This document shows positions 1 through 11,246 of a DNA stretch of 64,000 bases, one piece after another; the stretch's first letter is position 1, and each line of letters opens with the position of its first letter. A program made the position numbers and the translations under genes. The notes below the pieces were generated by a model that worked only from the letters and a program-made list of their open reading frames with translations, had not been told where the DNA came from and made no database searches. Source of the stretch: Alternaria dauci (lineage: Eukaryota; Ascomycota; Dothideomycetes; Pleosporales; Pleosporaceae); NCBI RefSeq assembly GCF_042100115.1, contig NC_091272.1:1798001-1862000 (forward strand), read 5' to 3'.

Positions 1-1893
1 AGTAGGGCCCTGAGCTGGCACATCAGCACCAGAGCTGGCGGTAGATCTGGTCGATATAAGCATCGATACGAAAGCAACCACGAGACCGGTCTTGTTCCAT
101 CCGCCGTTCGCTTCATGCATGATTGGCCAGATTGGATTGTTTGTCCAAAAGGCAAACTTGGCAACACTAGAAGCTATCAGACCGATAGCAAAAGCAGAGA
201 TGCGTGCTTCGAGACGATGTGGTTGGGATCGTTCGGCGAAGAAAGTAGCACACCATGCGAGGCATGACATTGATACGCCGAATCCAACAGCAAATAGTCG
301 GTTGACAGGCGTCTTTGCGAGAAACGCGAGAAGTCCGGAAAGCGAGAGCAAATGGAAGAACCAGATGTAGCGGGTGGCAAGGTAGCGTACGGGCTTGATG
401 CCAAGGAAGAATGGAGAGACGGTGCACATGACCAAGGCCTCGTAGCCAGAGATACCCATGTGCCAAAGCGGGAAGTCTAGATGTCATCAACAAGGGCGTT
501 ACCATCGTGAAGCAGGAGTTGAACTTACACCAGACGCAGACGCCAAGTGAAGTCAGCATGGACCAGAAGACAAACTGTAACCAGTCAGTTGCGTCTAATA
601 GCATCTTGATATGCCACTTACTCCATTGTACACATCTGCTGCAGCGTAAATGAGTCCAGACCAGGAAAAGGCGCCTGCGAAGGTCGCGCTCATCTCCTTG
701 TTTTTTCTACCATCGTCAGCAACGCTTCATGTTCCGCAATCAAGTGACAGCTTACTCTTGAATGCTGTCTGACGTAGATTTGGAGCCCGCACTACAAGGG
801 GTGTGTTGTCAGAATATGATCGCAAGAAGTATACATTGGTGATGAGTGTCTATCTATATCGGGAGACGAGGAACGTACAGGCGGGATACACCTCGAACAT
901 CCTTAACGACAACCTCCAAGTGTTGGAATTCGATCATCGTAACAGCATCAAAGCCTACATCGAGCAGAACCAGGGCCCATTCGAAGAAAGCGTAAATGGT
1001 GTAGGCTAGAAACACATTAACGAGGACAGGACAATACGATGAGATGACATACCTCCAGCAACACGGTGCACCTTGTGTTGAATAAAGAAGTATATCAATG
1101 GCACAAGGGTTCCGAAGAAGCTGCCAGCAAGGACTTTTCGGTACTTGAGGGCAGTGGGGTTCTTGGGGCTGAGGGCAACACAGCCCAAGGTCCAAGGAAG
1201 CGTTGCGACCAGGTATGAGATCATGAAAATGTCGTGCCAGTCGTGGTCGTCGGTAGAGGTCACATATGTCCATCCACCGCAAGTCAAGGTCCGGAAGATG
1301 CCAACGCCAGCGATGAATGTGGGGAGGGACGAGTTAGGACGACGGGTCAAGATGTACCAGAGGCCGACCAGGGCAAATCGGGGGCCTACGTATGTCAGTA
1401 TAGTCGTCCATGTGTCCGGTCTTGTTCCGTACCAGATGTGAGAGCGATGAAGAGCATAAACACTGAACGCTCTGGGTAGCGGTCGCCGATAGTCGCGGAC
1501 ACGGATGGGAACCATTCATCTGGGTAGCCCTGAGTATTTGATCAGTCGATTGAAAGCCTCATGTGCAGCATGGGACTAACGTAGAACTCATTCTGTACAA
1601 TCTTGTGGTAGTGTAGCCATCTGTGGGTGTTCAGTCGCGTCGTGGGGTAGTTGAGAGTCAACTTTGGAAGTGCTTACATTCCGACTACGAGGGCGCCAAC
1701 GAAGGCACCTGTACTTGCCGTCAGCACAGAAGATCACTGGAGTGTCATGTGGACATACAGTAGGCCATGGCGGTATGCGAATATGATATCCATTTTCCAT
1801 TGAACTACGTTTTGTGAGCATGCGGAGCTCTCGGGGGTGAGGTCTGCCCGCGCATACCGTAGCGACGGTGTCGCCGTCCTTGTCCTTGACCAT
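1..1893 (-). CDS. CWH43: CWH43-type GPI-anchor lipid remodelling protein (N-terminal part, runs off the window)
   Basis: Multi-pass membrane protein of the Cwh43/PGAP2 family, which in yeast puts ceramide onto GPI anchors in the ER. Coding starts at the ATG at 1893. Early exons are 1858-1893, 1759-1804 and one starting at 1708; a later one starts at 1385. Spliced text includes [37 protein letters not shown], the DDHDWHD segment and [20 protein letters not shown], all typical of the Frag1/PGAP2-like N-terminal half. Further hydrophobic exons continue to the window edge, where the frame is still open, so the C-terminal half is missing only because the window ends. It is divergent from UTP6 with about 260 bp between start codons. 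The 47-bp intron at 1386-1432 weakly resembles the repeated introns of the beta-galactosidase gene. Exons left of about 850 were not all resolved. Confidence 0.88.
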
Positions 1894-2153
1894 TGTAGAA
1901 GATGCAGGTAGCCTCTCAGCGACGCTCGAGCATTGGAGGAGAAGAAAGAAGCAAAAGAGCGTCGTGAATTGATGATTCACAGTCGTCAGACACGCGAGTC
2001 TCCTGAAGCTGCCACGGCCAGGGTTCGCGCTTCCGAGGCCCGCAGCCAAGGCGCTATCGGCGGGAGCAGCTCTAGCCTGGCTTTTTTCTAAAGCGCGGCC
2101 AACTTTTCTGATCTCAAGTCTGCCAGCAACACACACTTGACGCGCGCGCAAAC

Positions 2154-3538
2154 ATGGCCGGACCGAGTGACAAGGCGCGCTTCTACCTCGAGCAGTCGGC
2201 GACGGAGCTGAACGAGCTTGAGCGCAAAAAAATCTTCACACGGGTAAGATGGACGCACATTCGCGCTATGCCATGGTTTCTAACAACCTGCAGGAAGAGA
2301 TCGGCTCCATAGCGAAGAAGCGCTCCGACTTTGAACACATTATCAATGCCAGAGGCTCGCACCCCGAGGACTACATGCGGTACATTGAATTCGAAAAGAG
2401 CGTCGATGCTCTCCGCCGCAAGCGAGTAAAGCGACTTGGTGTACGGTACAAGGGCTCTGGCCAACGGACAATCTACTTTCTCTACAATCGGGCCACGCGC
2501 AAGTTCCCGGGCGACTTGGTGCTATGGATGCAGTACATCGACTTTGCGCGCAGGGACAAGGCATACAAAAGACTAAACGACATCTTCACCTCTGTCGCTC
2601 GACTCCACCCGACCAAGCCTGACATATGGATCCTCGCGGCGAATTACTTCATGGATACACAGGCGGACATTACGAATGCGCGAAGCTACATGCAGCGAGG
2701 GCTGCGCTTCTGCAAGAATTCCGAGGTCATGTGGCTCGAGTATGCAAAGCTCGAGACTATCTACGTTGGCAAGATCGCTGGCCGGAGGAAGATTCTCGGG
2801 TTGGATATTGATCGCACAAACAAGTCGCGCACAGACGAGGATGGGGATGAAGACATGATTGCGCTCCCCGAGGTGACCGCAGAGGATGTAAATCCCAGCT
2901 TGAAGCAGGATGATGGTGTGGATGAGGTAGCCCTGCAGAACCTGGCCTCTGCACCAGTACTCACTGGCGCTATTCCGCTGGCAGTCTTTGATTCCGCCAT
3001 GAAGCAGTTCCAGGGCAAGTCCAAACTCGCCGACAACTTCTTCGACATGTTTGCCGAATTTGATCAGCTAGCCTGCATACCGCGCATCTTGCAGCACGTG
3101 CTAGATTACCTGCAAGATAATTCTCCACAAGCCGTAGAGACCGCCATCTGCCGATTCCGCATGCAGTTGTTTGGCTGCGATCCTGCCGACCCAGAGATCG
3201 CCCTTGCGTTAAGCAGGGCCTTGGACACGATAAGCTCCACCATTCAGCAATATCCCACCGAGGCTGTCAGGGTTTCCGAGATCGCCGTCCGACGGCTGTT
3301 ATCTCTACATCGGTTACTTGCGGATAGCGACTTGTCGTTGCAAAAGGCATCGCGAGCAGCACTGCGCAAGTACGTACGTGCCATGGAGGATGGTGAAGGC
3401 GACAAGGTCGCTAGATTGGCCGAATCGCTACGGCAGCAGGGAAAGAGAGACGATTCAGAGTTGTTGGCCCAGACGGGCGTCAAGTACTGGCCTGCAAACG
3501 AAACGCTCCAGAAGTTGTCGTCGGCGGGGGAAGCGTAA
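2154..3538 (+). CDS. UTP6: U3 snoRNP / SSU processome protein Utp6
   Basis: Component of the small-subunit processome that handles 18S pre-rRNA in the nucleolus. Exon 1 is 2154-2243 (30 codons, starting MAGPSDKARFYLEQS), a 50-bp intron follows at 2244-2293, and exon 2 is 2294-3538, giving 444 aa. The N-terminal Utp6 domain covers roughly residues 1-85 (KIFTR, then EEIGSIAKKRSDFEH). HAT (half-a-TPR) helices follow, with typical aromatic spacing (YNRATRKFPGDLVLWMQYIDF, near residues 90-110; MQRGLRFCKNSEVMWLEY). Length and order fit the family. The ORF seems to open earlier at 2249, but that stretch is intron; the ATG at 2154 restores the conserved N terminus. The start lies 260 bp from the divergent CWH43 start. 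Confidence 0.93.
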
Positions 3539-3756
3539 AGGATCAAGAGACCTTGGTCAGCAGACACTAATTGTACCGAGCACTCCCTGCATGAAGTATT
3601 CTTCCTATCTCTTATCGGATCGAACGCCATAAGCTACACCGCTACGGCCACACTCGCACTGTCGTGAGACGTGCTACAGTTTAACGGTCGAACCACGTCA
3701 CCTGCGCGTCAAGCTGATCAATGATGCTGTGGCAAGCCGCTTCCCCGCAGACCGCT

Positions 3757-4421
3757 TCACTCATCACCCCGGCCTCGCCGCGATGTCTTCTTAGCGCTCT
3801 GCTGCTTCTTGCTCCTAAGGCGGCGCTCGTTATCAGACTTTTGTCTGGCCGGTTATCAGCTTTCGGGCCGTCGCTAGGGCCGTCGGATTGGACGAAAACG
3901 TACAGATTTTTGACACGCTGCACCTGTGCTGCGGGTGTCTCGGCGGGCACAGCATCTTGTCCGGCCTGGGCAATGGCTTCGTATAAGCGCTTGTAGCAAC
4001 TTTGGGCATTGTCGCTCTGCTTGCGACTGTCGTCGGCCTGCACTATGATGGTATTTGACCTTGCAGCTACGTAGCGGCAACGTCTAATCTCGCCATGTAG
4101 AGCGGCGGGGACATGGTGCAGCAGGGCGTCCAGAGGCACCTTTAGAGTAGCTTTTGAATTGACTCTTTGTGCACGTTTTTAGTATAGCGCGAGGTTGGAA
4201 ATTTATTGTAGTGTGTCATACTTGTTGACGTTCTGGCCACCGGGGCCTGATGATCTGCTGAAGCTCAGTTCGCCAATGCTGTGCAGGGGGATCGTCTCTG
4301 CATCAAGGTTTGCGAGCCAGGTGCGCGCTGCGCGAAACTCGTCGCCAGTAGCACTGCTGGCAATTGCTCGAGCCTGAAACGGGACGAGCGAATGGAAGAC
4401 GAGACGTCGAGGCAGCATCAC
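3757..4421 (-). CDS. mitochondrial ICT1-like peptidyl-tRNA hydrolase (class I release-factor domain)
   Basis: Codon-independent peptidyl-tRNA hydrolase of the ICT1/Pth4 type, which rescues stalled mitochondrial ribosomes. Exons are 4222-4421, 3904-4164 and 3757-3844 (182 aa). The join 4222/4164 produces RSSGPGGQNVNKVNSKATLK, with the catalytic GGQ motif in its usual context. The join 3904/3844 gives VKNLQKSDNERRLRSKKQQ, followed by a Lys/Arg-rich tail ending RRGRGDE; this basic tail is characteristic of the family, where it enters the mRNA channel. Without the last splice the ORF reads on to 3681 in an unrelated frame, so the shorter ending is preferred. The first ~35 residues are Arg-rich and hydrophobic, consistent with a mitochondrial presequence. 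An in-frame ATG three bases downstream (4418) is an alternative start. Confidence 0.88.
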
Positions 4422-4953
4422 CGCTTGTGCAAAGTGCTCGGGGTGGGCTTTGTCAAGATGAAATCATGTTATAGAGGCATGTGCACAGGCTAAGGTTAGA
4501 AAGACCATTTTAACCACACAACGGACGCTAGAAGCGCACTAGAGCGCATCACGTGGGCAAAGCTTAACCAGAGAAGTTGGACATTCTAGGCTGTCCTCGG
4601 AGTCGATACTGCGCCGTGTCCCAACCTCTGCTGCACCACACTCCCTCTTGCACCTTGCCTGACTGCACTGCACCCAACATCTCTTGCCACTTTTGCGGGA
4701 CCCGCTCCTCGCTTCCGTACCTGTGGCTTTCGCGCGTCTGCCATCGCATCCATCTAACCCTCGACCATCATATAGCACCTGGCCAGCCCCGCCATCGGCT
4801 TCCTCTTCTACTTCTTTCGTCTACTACTAGTGCTCAATCTGCTGCAGCTCTCCAGCCCTTGTCGCGACGGTGCGTTCCGTAGATGCTTTGAGTTGACTTC
4901 CCCCTTCACCCACGCCTTGTCTGCCAGCTCTGCGCTCTGGCTCCGCAGTCTAC
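4422..4953. promoter_or_regulatory. divergent promoter between the ICT1-like gene and NAB3
   Basis: These 532 bp separate two divergent start codons. The NAB3-proximal half is pyrimidine-rich, as fungal 5' leaders often are, and there is a CACGTG E-box palindrome at 4550-4555. No ORF of interest was found. Regulatory function is inferred from position only. Confidence 0.4.
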
Positions 4954-7553
4954 ATGAGACCCAACTCCAGTCCACCGCAAGAAGCTGAGCACGTACGGCA
5001 CCAGTCACTGACGCCGGAGAGCCCGCGTCCGCAAAACGTCCCGTCGCCCGCCAACATTCCCATCCTTGTAGAGCACATGGATGCAAACTATAATGATGTC
5101 TCCCTCAGCAACACCGACTCTGCAGCTCCTTCCGCGCCCTATTTTCCCCAGCAGGCGCACAGCTCCAGCGCGAACGCGAACGCGAACACGTCCACGCCGT
5201 ACTTCGCCGACCAGTCCGCGACCTCCAATTTCCAGACTGTAGGCGTACAGAGCGGAGGACATGATGCGCCGGGGACGTTCTCTCAGTCGACTGGTTTTGG
5301 TGGCAGCATGGGTACGCAGCCGCATGGTACCTCTTCAATGCAGAATTTCACCCCACAGCATCAGTCGCGCGCTGCTTCGGCCAGTGACGCGCAGCACGCG
5401 TCTGGTCAAGGTCTTCCTTCTGCGTACCCATACTCCCATGACAATGCCTATGCTGCACAGCATGCGCCCGCCCAGTCTACCCAAGGCGCTCACTACCAGA
5501 CTGACGCGCATTCTGGCTCCAATATTGACGTACAAGCCCTGTTGGACTCTCTGACACCTGCTGCCAACAATGCGCCCTCGACTCAATATGCTCCTGCACA
5601 AGTGTCCGCCCAGTCACCGCAGACACAACACCATGCCTCGTCGTTGCCCTCGGCCACACATCTCCCTGCGAGACCACCTACCCAAGATAAGCCCGCTACA
5701 CACCCAAACTATGATCCCAACGATGATATCAGATCCTATCATCCACAGAATCAGCAAGCGCCCAATGCCCAGCAGAGAGGAAACGGCTCTTTTCAGCCCA
5801 TGAATGTGCCGAATCACAACTTCTCTGCAACGCCTGCCCATGCTCAGCAGCAGCAGCCGGGTGAACGTAGCGAAACGCCCGACGACGAGGACCAGAGGTG
5901 GCCGCCCGAGGTGAATAGAAGATATGAGGAGTTTTTGGATCAAGAGAGAAAGTTTGTGACAGAGGGGCAATGGGACCAGTTTCCCATGGGCTCGCGTCTC
6001 TTCATTGGTGAGATGGGATTGTTTTGGCACCAAGGATGCGCCTAACCTTTTCCTAGGAAACCTCCCCACCGAAAAAGTCACTAAGCGCGACATCTTCCAT
6101 CGTTTCTACCGCCACGGCAGACTCGCGCAGATATCGATCAAGCAGGCATACGGCTTCGTTCAATTCTTGGACTCGGAGTCATGTCGCAGGGCCCTGGATG
6201 CCGAACAAGGGCAGGCAGTGCGTGGCAGAAAGATGCGTATGTCAAGCTACATCTCTGCGCCACTGTTAGACAGTCGACTAACGAGAATAGACCTTGAAAT
6301 CTCCAAGCCCCAGCGAAACACGAAGAAGATCGAACCACCGAATCCGACACCGCGAAGACGCTCGCGTTCCCCGGATTACACTAGGGGCGGGACGGGACCG
6401 GCGCCCAGGGATAATCGTTATGTAGGACATCCAAACTCCATGTCGCCGAGGGATCGACGCTTTCGCGACCGGGATGATTACCGACCTATGCGATCGCCTT
6501 CGCCACGGGCTCCTCGGGGCATACGATCACGAGACAGGAGCCGCGACAGGTTCGATACGCGATATCGTAGCCGATCCAGAACACCACCACGGAGACACAG
6601 AAGCCCGTCTCCACGTCGCGACTATACAGAAGATGGATTGGACCTTCGACGCCGTTTACCCCACGAAGTACCTGACATCCAGATTCTCGTGCTCAATGAG
6701 GGCCTTCCTCGGTAAGTTGATTATCATCGTTTGCTGTGCGATAGCAGGCGCTAACAGTGTTGTAGTGACTTTATTCGCTACGTCGAGGACATTTTCCGCT
6801 CGCAAAACTTACGTAGTAATGTCTTGATATTGAGTGGTCGATTCCCGGAACCAGCTGTAGTTCGCAGACAAATCCTCGAAGGGGTCCTAGCTATTGTAAG
6901 GCTGGATACTACTGGTCTGACCAAGGGTAAGGTCAGCGTCCAAATTTTCGACCGACGTGGTGGTGCCAACAACGTCCAGTTCAATGGTATGATCGCCCAT
7001 GACTTATATGAGTGACGACTGACTCGTGTTCCTAGAATATGCCGATCTTGACCCCACGACGGCCGGTCTACTCGTCAACAATGCCAAACAAACCCAGTTG
7101 CGACCAGTCATGCCGCCATCATCCTCGTACGGATTCGGTCAGACTCTGCCACCGCACTTCCCTCAACCGAGCAACCCGTTCCCATCTCTGCCAACTACTC
7201 AGCCCAACATCTCCAATCTCATAGCATCCCTCGACGGTGCTAGCTTGTCACAGTTGCTCGGTGCAATGTCTGGCAACAACATACCCCAAAACGCGCAACC
7301 CGCGCCGAATCAAGGCTTAAATGCCGATCTTGCACGCCTGCTTGCCCAGGTGCCTAGTCCTGTTCAAACCCCCGGTTTCAGTGGCTCGGCTCAGCCACAT
7401 CTTGCGCAGCTGAGCAGCCAGTTCCCCGCACTTGCTTCTCTCTTCGCAAACCAGAGCCAGGCCGCCGCTCCACCAGTGCAAACGCCTACCCAAGCTGGCC
7501 CCGCACCAGACATGTCTGAAATCATGGCCCAGCTCGCTCAGTATCAACGCTGA
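4954..7553 (+). CDS. NAB3: Nab3-like RRM protein of the nuclear RNA surveillance/termination machinery
   Basis: RNA-binding protein of the Nab3 family, which with Nrd1/Seb1 acts in termination and exosome-linked processing of RNA polymerase II transcripts. Exons are 4954-6007, 6057-6236, 6291-6711, 6766-6986 and 7036-7553 (797 aa). Residues 1-330 are low-complexity, rich in Gln, Ser, Pro and Ala. A single RRM lies at about 347-418: RNP2-like LFIGNLP, RNP1-like YGFVQFL, ending HLEISKPQRN. An Arg/Ser-rich stretch follows (RRRSRSPDY, SRSRTPPRRHRSPSPRR), then a conserved C-terminal domain starting PHEVPDIQILVLNE. The tail has Gln/Pro-rich repeats such as SPVQTPGFSGS. The ATG at 4954 is the first in frame. 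Budding-yeast Nab3 is the closest well-known relative; an Nrd1/Seb1-like role cannot be excluded from motifs alone. Confidence 0.85.
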
Positions 7554-8530
7554 GCAAACTATTTCCCTACAGCCAGAATCCTAGATATCAAACACGGCTG
7601 TCTCGGGAGTTACCACCAGATAAACCCGACATTGCTACAATAACCCATATCCTGTATGCCACTCCATCCGCACATGCATCGACATGCTGTATATCCCAAC
7701 CAAGCACACCCGACTGCGCCATCCACCCAAACCCCCCTGACATGTATCTCCCACGAACCAGCTCATCGAAAACACAGTAAGCCGTTGGACTCGTGCTGTT
7801 CGCCTGGCCCTGAATGATGAACCTCGAAGGCCCTCGCATCCTTGTTCCGCGCAGCAACCTCATGGAGTACCTATGCGACAACTTCCTGGCGACTTCGTCC
7901 TAACCCACGCGACTTATAGAATTCCTGGCGACGGCCTACCTTCCCCGTCCACGTGCGTTGCAAATTCCGGATGAGGCCCTACCACATTGACCACTTCTAT
8001 TCAAGGGTTTGCTACACTTACACTCATATTTTCTGGCTTGTAACGGTTGGATCCTTGTATCTTCTACGAATTTCCTTGGTTCCGGTAAATGGTAGCTTCC
8101 TATTTTGATTTGATCTGACTTAGCGTTCTGCAAGGTGTTGATGGTCGCACAATATTATGCCATGCATTTGTGCTTGGAGTTTCTTCCAACCCCTTAGAGG
8201 CAAATTGGCGTTTTTTGCAACGTTTTCGCGTTTTTGTATATATTGGCATCAGCAAGGCGCGAGCAATGGTTTTAACGAGGTGATGTACTGTCAACCATGA
8301 GATAGACGGGGAATATTCTCAAATACTCAAATAAAGCTGCACAACTCCAATCCAGCAGCAAGCTTGCAACATGCATTTATCATGACAGTCATTAGTCGAC
8401 CAAGTCGAGCTAGCGCTAACGCGAGGTGTCATGACGTCGCGTGTGTTCCTTCCGCGGCGACCCAGTCTTTTCTTGGGCGTCCGCTCCAACACGACATGTC
8501 TCCCACGTTTTCTATACCAACTTCGCAAAC
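7554..8530. other. gene-free interval between NAB3 and the LETM1-like gene
   Basis: It holds the NAB3 3' region and the promoter of the next gene. It has AT-rich patches around 8200-8250 but no ORF with family-like content on either strand. No RNA gene was recognised. Confidence 0.5.
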
Positions 8531-9700
8531 ATGAACTGCCGTCGCAGCATACGCATCCGGGCTCCGACGCCTGCATTGAGCTGTCAGATATGGCATGATG
8601 GGTCCCGGAATATTGTACAATGGGGGATGCAAGCAAGGAGGTGGGAGACACAAATCAGACGGCATGCCTCATCTTCAGCGACGCCAGCAAAGAAGACAGG
8701 ATACGACGGGGCCATGCCACCACCTGCCAAAATAACCCAAGCGAATGCACTCAAGAACCCGAATTCTCTGCATCTTGCCAAAAAGCCTCAATCTTCCCCC
8801 CTCGTTCCCGCACAGACACCCACCTCGACGGCTACAACCGTCCCAACGCTGCGAGCGAAGGAGAAGCTGAACCCACCACCTTTTACCTATGCCCCCGAAA
8901 TATCCGTTCCCGCACGCGAACCAGACCAGAACTTTGTCAAGTGGTTATATCGCGCCGGTCGCGCATACCTCACCTTCTACAAAACGGGCATTTCGCATGT
9001 CCGACAAACATCAAAATTCGCCAAGACGCTGCGCCAAAAGGCCGCTCAAACACCCAACAAAGACATGAGCGAGGTTCTGACAAGAGCGGAATGGCAGGTC
9101 GTGCGGAGAAGCAGGTTGGACACGTTGAGATTACCAGCGTTTGGCCTCTTGGTCTTGTTACTTGGAGAGTGGCTACCAATTGTTGTCATGTACATTACGC
9201 CTGTAATTCCCGAGGCGTGCAGAATACCCCAGCAGGTCCAACGCACGATACGGAAGCTCGAGGACAAGCGGCAAGACCGGTTAAGAAGGGTCGCTCTGGA
9301 CGCCATGCGTCTTATGAGCCGAGACCGCCCACCTATTGGCAGCGCATCTTCTGACGCGATATCTGTTTCTCTACCGAAAAGTGGACTGTCGATGCCAGTC
9401 ACCACGAAGAATTGGAACGAGATGACGCTCTACGAACTCTCGCTTACCGCCGCACAACTCGACTGCTATCCCGCACTGTTTGATTGGCTACCTCTGACAC
9501 CACCCAAGTTCCTCTTACAGCGCAATGTTAGGAAGAAGTTGGAGTACTTGAGGACAGACAACAGGTTGATCAAGAGAGATGGCGGATGGGCGGGTCTTGG
9601 GAAGGAGGAACTCCAGAGGGCTTGTGTGGATAGAGGTCTGCCTGTATTGGGAAAGAGGGAAGATGAGCTGAGGAAGGCATTGGCGAAGCTCGAGGGGTGA
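8531..9700 (+). CDS. LETM1-like mitochondrial inner-membrane protein
   Basis: Intronless, 389 aa. The chosen ATG (8531) gives an Arg-rich, acid-free N terminus (MNCRRSIRIRAPTP and later RRWETQIRRHASSS) typical of a mitochondrial presequence. The open frame extends up to 8441, but that extension looks less like a targeting signal. The core contains WQVVRRSRLDTLRLPAFGLL followed by LLLGEWLPIVVMYI, one hydrophobic segment near residues 200-220. This matches the membrane and ribosome-binding region of LETM1 proteins, which act in mitochondrial K+/H+ exchange and inner-membrane ribosome contact. The C terminus (FLLQRNVRKKLEYLRTDNRL, then ELQRACVDRGLPVLGKREDE) resembles the SAP-like end of the LETM1 domain. 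It is shorter than canonical Mdm38 and lacks EF-hand or coiled-coil extensions, so it is probably a short paralogue. Confidence 0.75.
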   Translation: MNCRRSIRIRAPTPALSCQIWHDGSRNIVQWGMQARRWETQIRRHASSSATPAKKTGYDGAMPPPAKITQANALKNPNSLHLAKKPQSSPLVPAQTPTSTATTVPTLRAKEKLNPPPFTYAPEISVPAREPDQNFVKWLYRAGRAYLTFYKTGISHVRQTSKFAKTLRQKAAQTPNKDMSEVLTRAEWQVVRRSRLDTLRLPAFGLLVLLLGEWLPIVVMYITPVIPEACRIPQQVQRTIRKLEDKRQDRLRRVALDAMRLMSRDRPPIGSASSDAISVSLPKSGLSMPVTTKNWNEMTLYELSLTAAQLDCYPALFDWLPLTPPKFLLQRNVRKKLEYLRTDNRLIKRDGGWAGLGKEELQRACVDRGLPVLGKREDELRKALAKLEG

Positions 9701-11246
9701 TATGGCGTACACGAGCAAGAGAGGCTGGACATATGACTATATGGTTTGATGGAGACGTTTAGATGATACTCAAGGGCTGAAATAGACATCACCCCTCCTA
9801 CAACCATACGAGTAGCAACATGCTTGAACATTTTAAGTCACATATGTGATGATTGAAAACTCGTATATGAGCGCTTTTCTGCTGGCGTGTGAAATCAATT
9901 TAATCGGATCCGGGAGCGCATTTGTGCGCATGTGTTGGAAAACTGGCGGAAGTCCAACCTTCGTCCACACAGCGTTGGCAGCGTCATGTAAGGTTACTAG
10001 ATGCGGGAATTTGAGCAACACGCTGTCGATTACGGCACTATTGGAGGGGCAGAAGAGCAGGCGCTCTTATCGAGGCAACGAGGGCATGGCGGGGTGTCTG
10101 GAGTGGATGGAGAATGGAGGGGCACGACATGACTCGCTTGCTTTCACAGGCACATTTCCTGGTGAGAGTGTATCGGGGTAATAAATTGTGCGGAAGAAAA
10201 CACTGGGTGGTTAATATATATGAGAAGTAACTCTGTCATCTGGAAATTGAGGCTTGTTTGCTATATCGACTGCTCTTCCCCAAGTCTTAGCAGATGACTT
10301 TGACGCCACGAAACGAGACACTCTCCGTTCTCCTGTATATTTACTTCTGACCTATGGGAGTACAGTATGTATTTCTGAGCTCGTGCGACCTTTCATGGCG
10401 AACAACAAGATCATCGGTCTTAAGGTCTACCGGAGGGAACTTGGTCGGCTTGATTGTTGCGTAGCATCTGCCGCGAGTGATTTACCACCGAAAATCCTAC
10501 GAGATTCGTCAAGAAATTAGCATGTACAGATGATTTCCAGATATTGCTTTCGCCCCAGCTCTTCTTGTCTCCTATGCTATCTTTTGGCTAGGTCGGACAC
10601 CGAGTAACACATCAAAAAGTTCTCGAGAGAAAACGGCTGCGCTTCGCCTCCAATGTCGTCTTTTCACAACATCGTCTTCGGCATGGAATAGATATGATGG
10701 CAGAAGACGAAGTGAGAGATCAGAACAAAGAGAGCAATACAAACACGCGGAGCCATGCTGACGACACGTCATGGGTCACTGATGCAGACGGCAGGTTGCG
10801 GTGAGGGTGAGACGCCCACACGGCGAGATCTGATTGAAGGGCAGATTCTATAGTGGACTGACTTGACGATAATGTGCAGAGGTTGGTAAATCTTGCGCCG
10901 ACTAATAGAGCAAGGACTTTGGCACGGAGAAAGCGGAATCCGTGGTTGCTGTTGGAAAGCCGTGGGCATGTTACAACCAATCAGCAGTGTTAGAGACATG
11001 ATTACCTCTTATGCCTCGGCATGTTCCCCGGATGTTCGCTGCACCAGCTCCACACAAGACGGAGTGCTGCATGGAGCCGGCTAGCTCATGTCGTAGACCG
11101 AGGTCAAACGTCTAGAGACGCGTATATTGTAGTACAGTGCTGGCGACCGCTTCTCCTTTCATCCTAAACTCGTCCAAACCGCTCTGTTGTGCATCGCGTC
11201 GCTCCCTGCTCGCCCATTTGTCGCGTCCCTTCCTACTACCGCTACC
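9701..11246. other. gene-free interval upstream of the cytochrome b5-acyl-CoA dehydrogenase gene
   Basis: About 1.5 kb with only short, overlapping ORFs on both strands that resemble no family and lack coding bias. It contains the 3' end of the LETM1-like gene and the promoter of the next gene. Nothing else was recognised. Confidence 0.5.

Noticed and set aside
3681..3756. Extension of the ICT1-like ORF to the stop at 3681
   Set aside because: Splicing 3845-3903 restores the family's basic tail and a stop at 3757. The unspliced extension is unrelated sequence.
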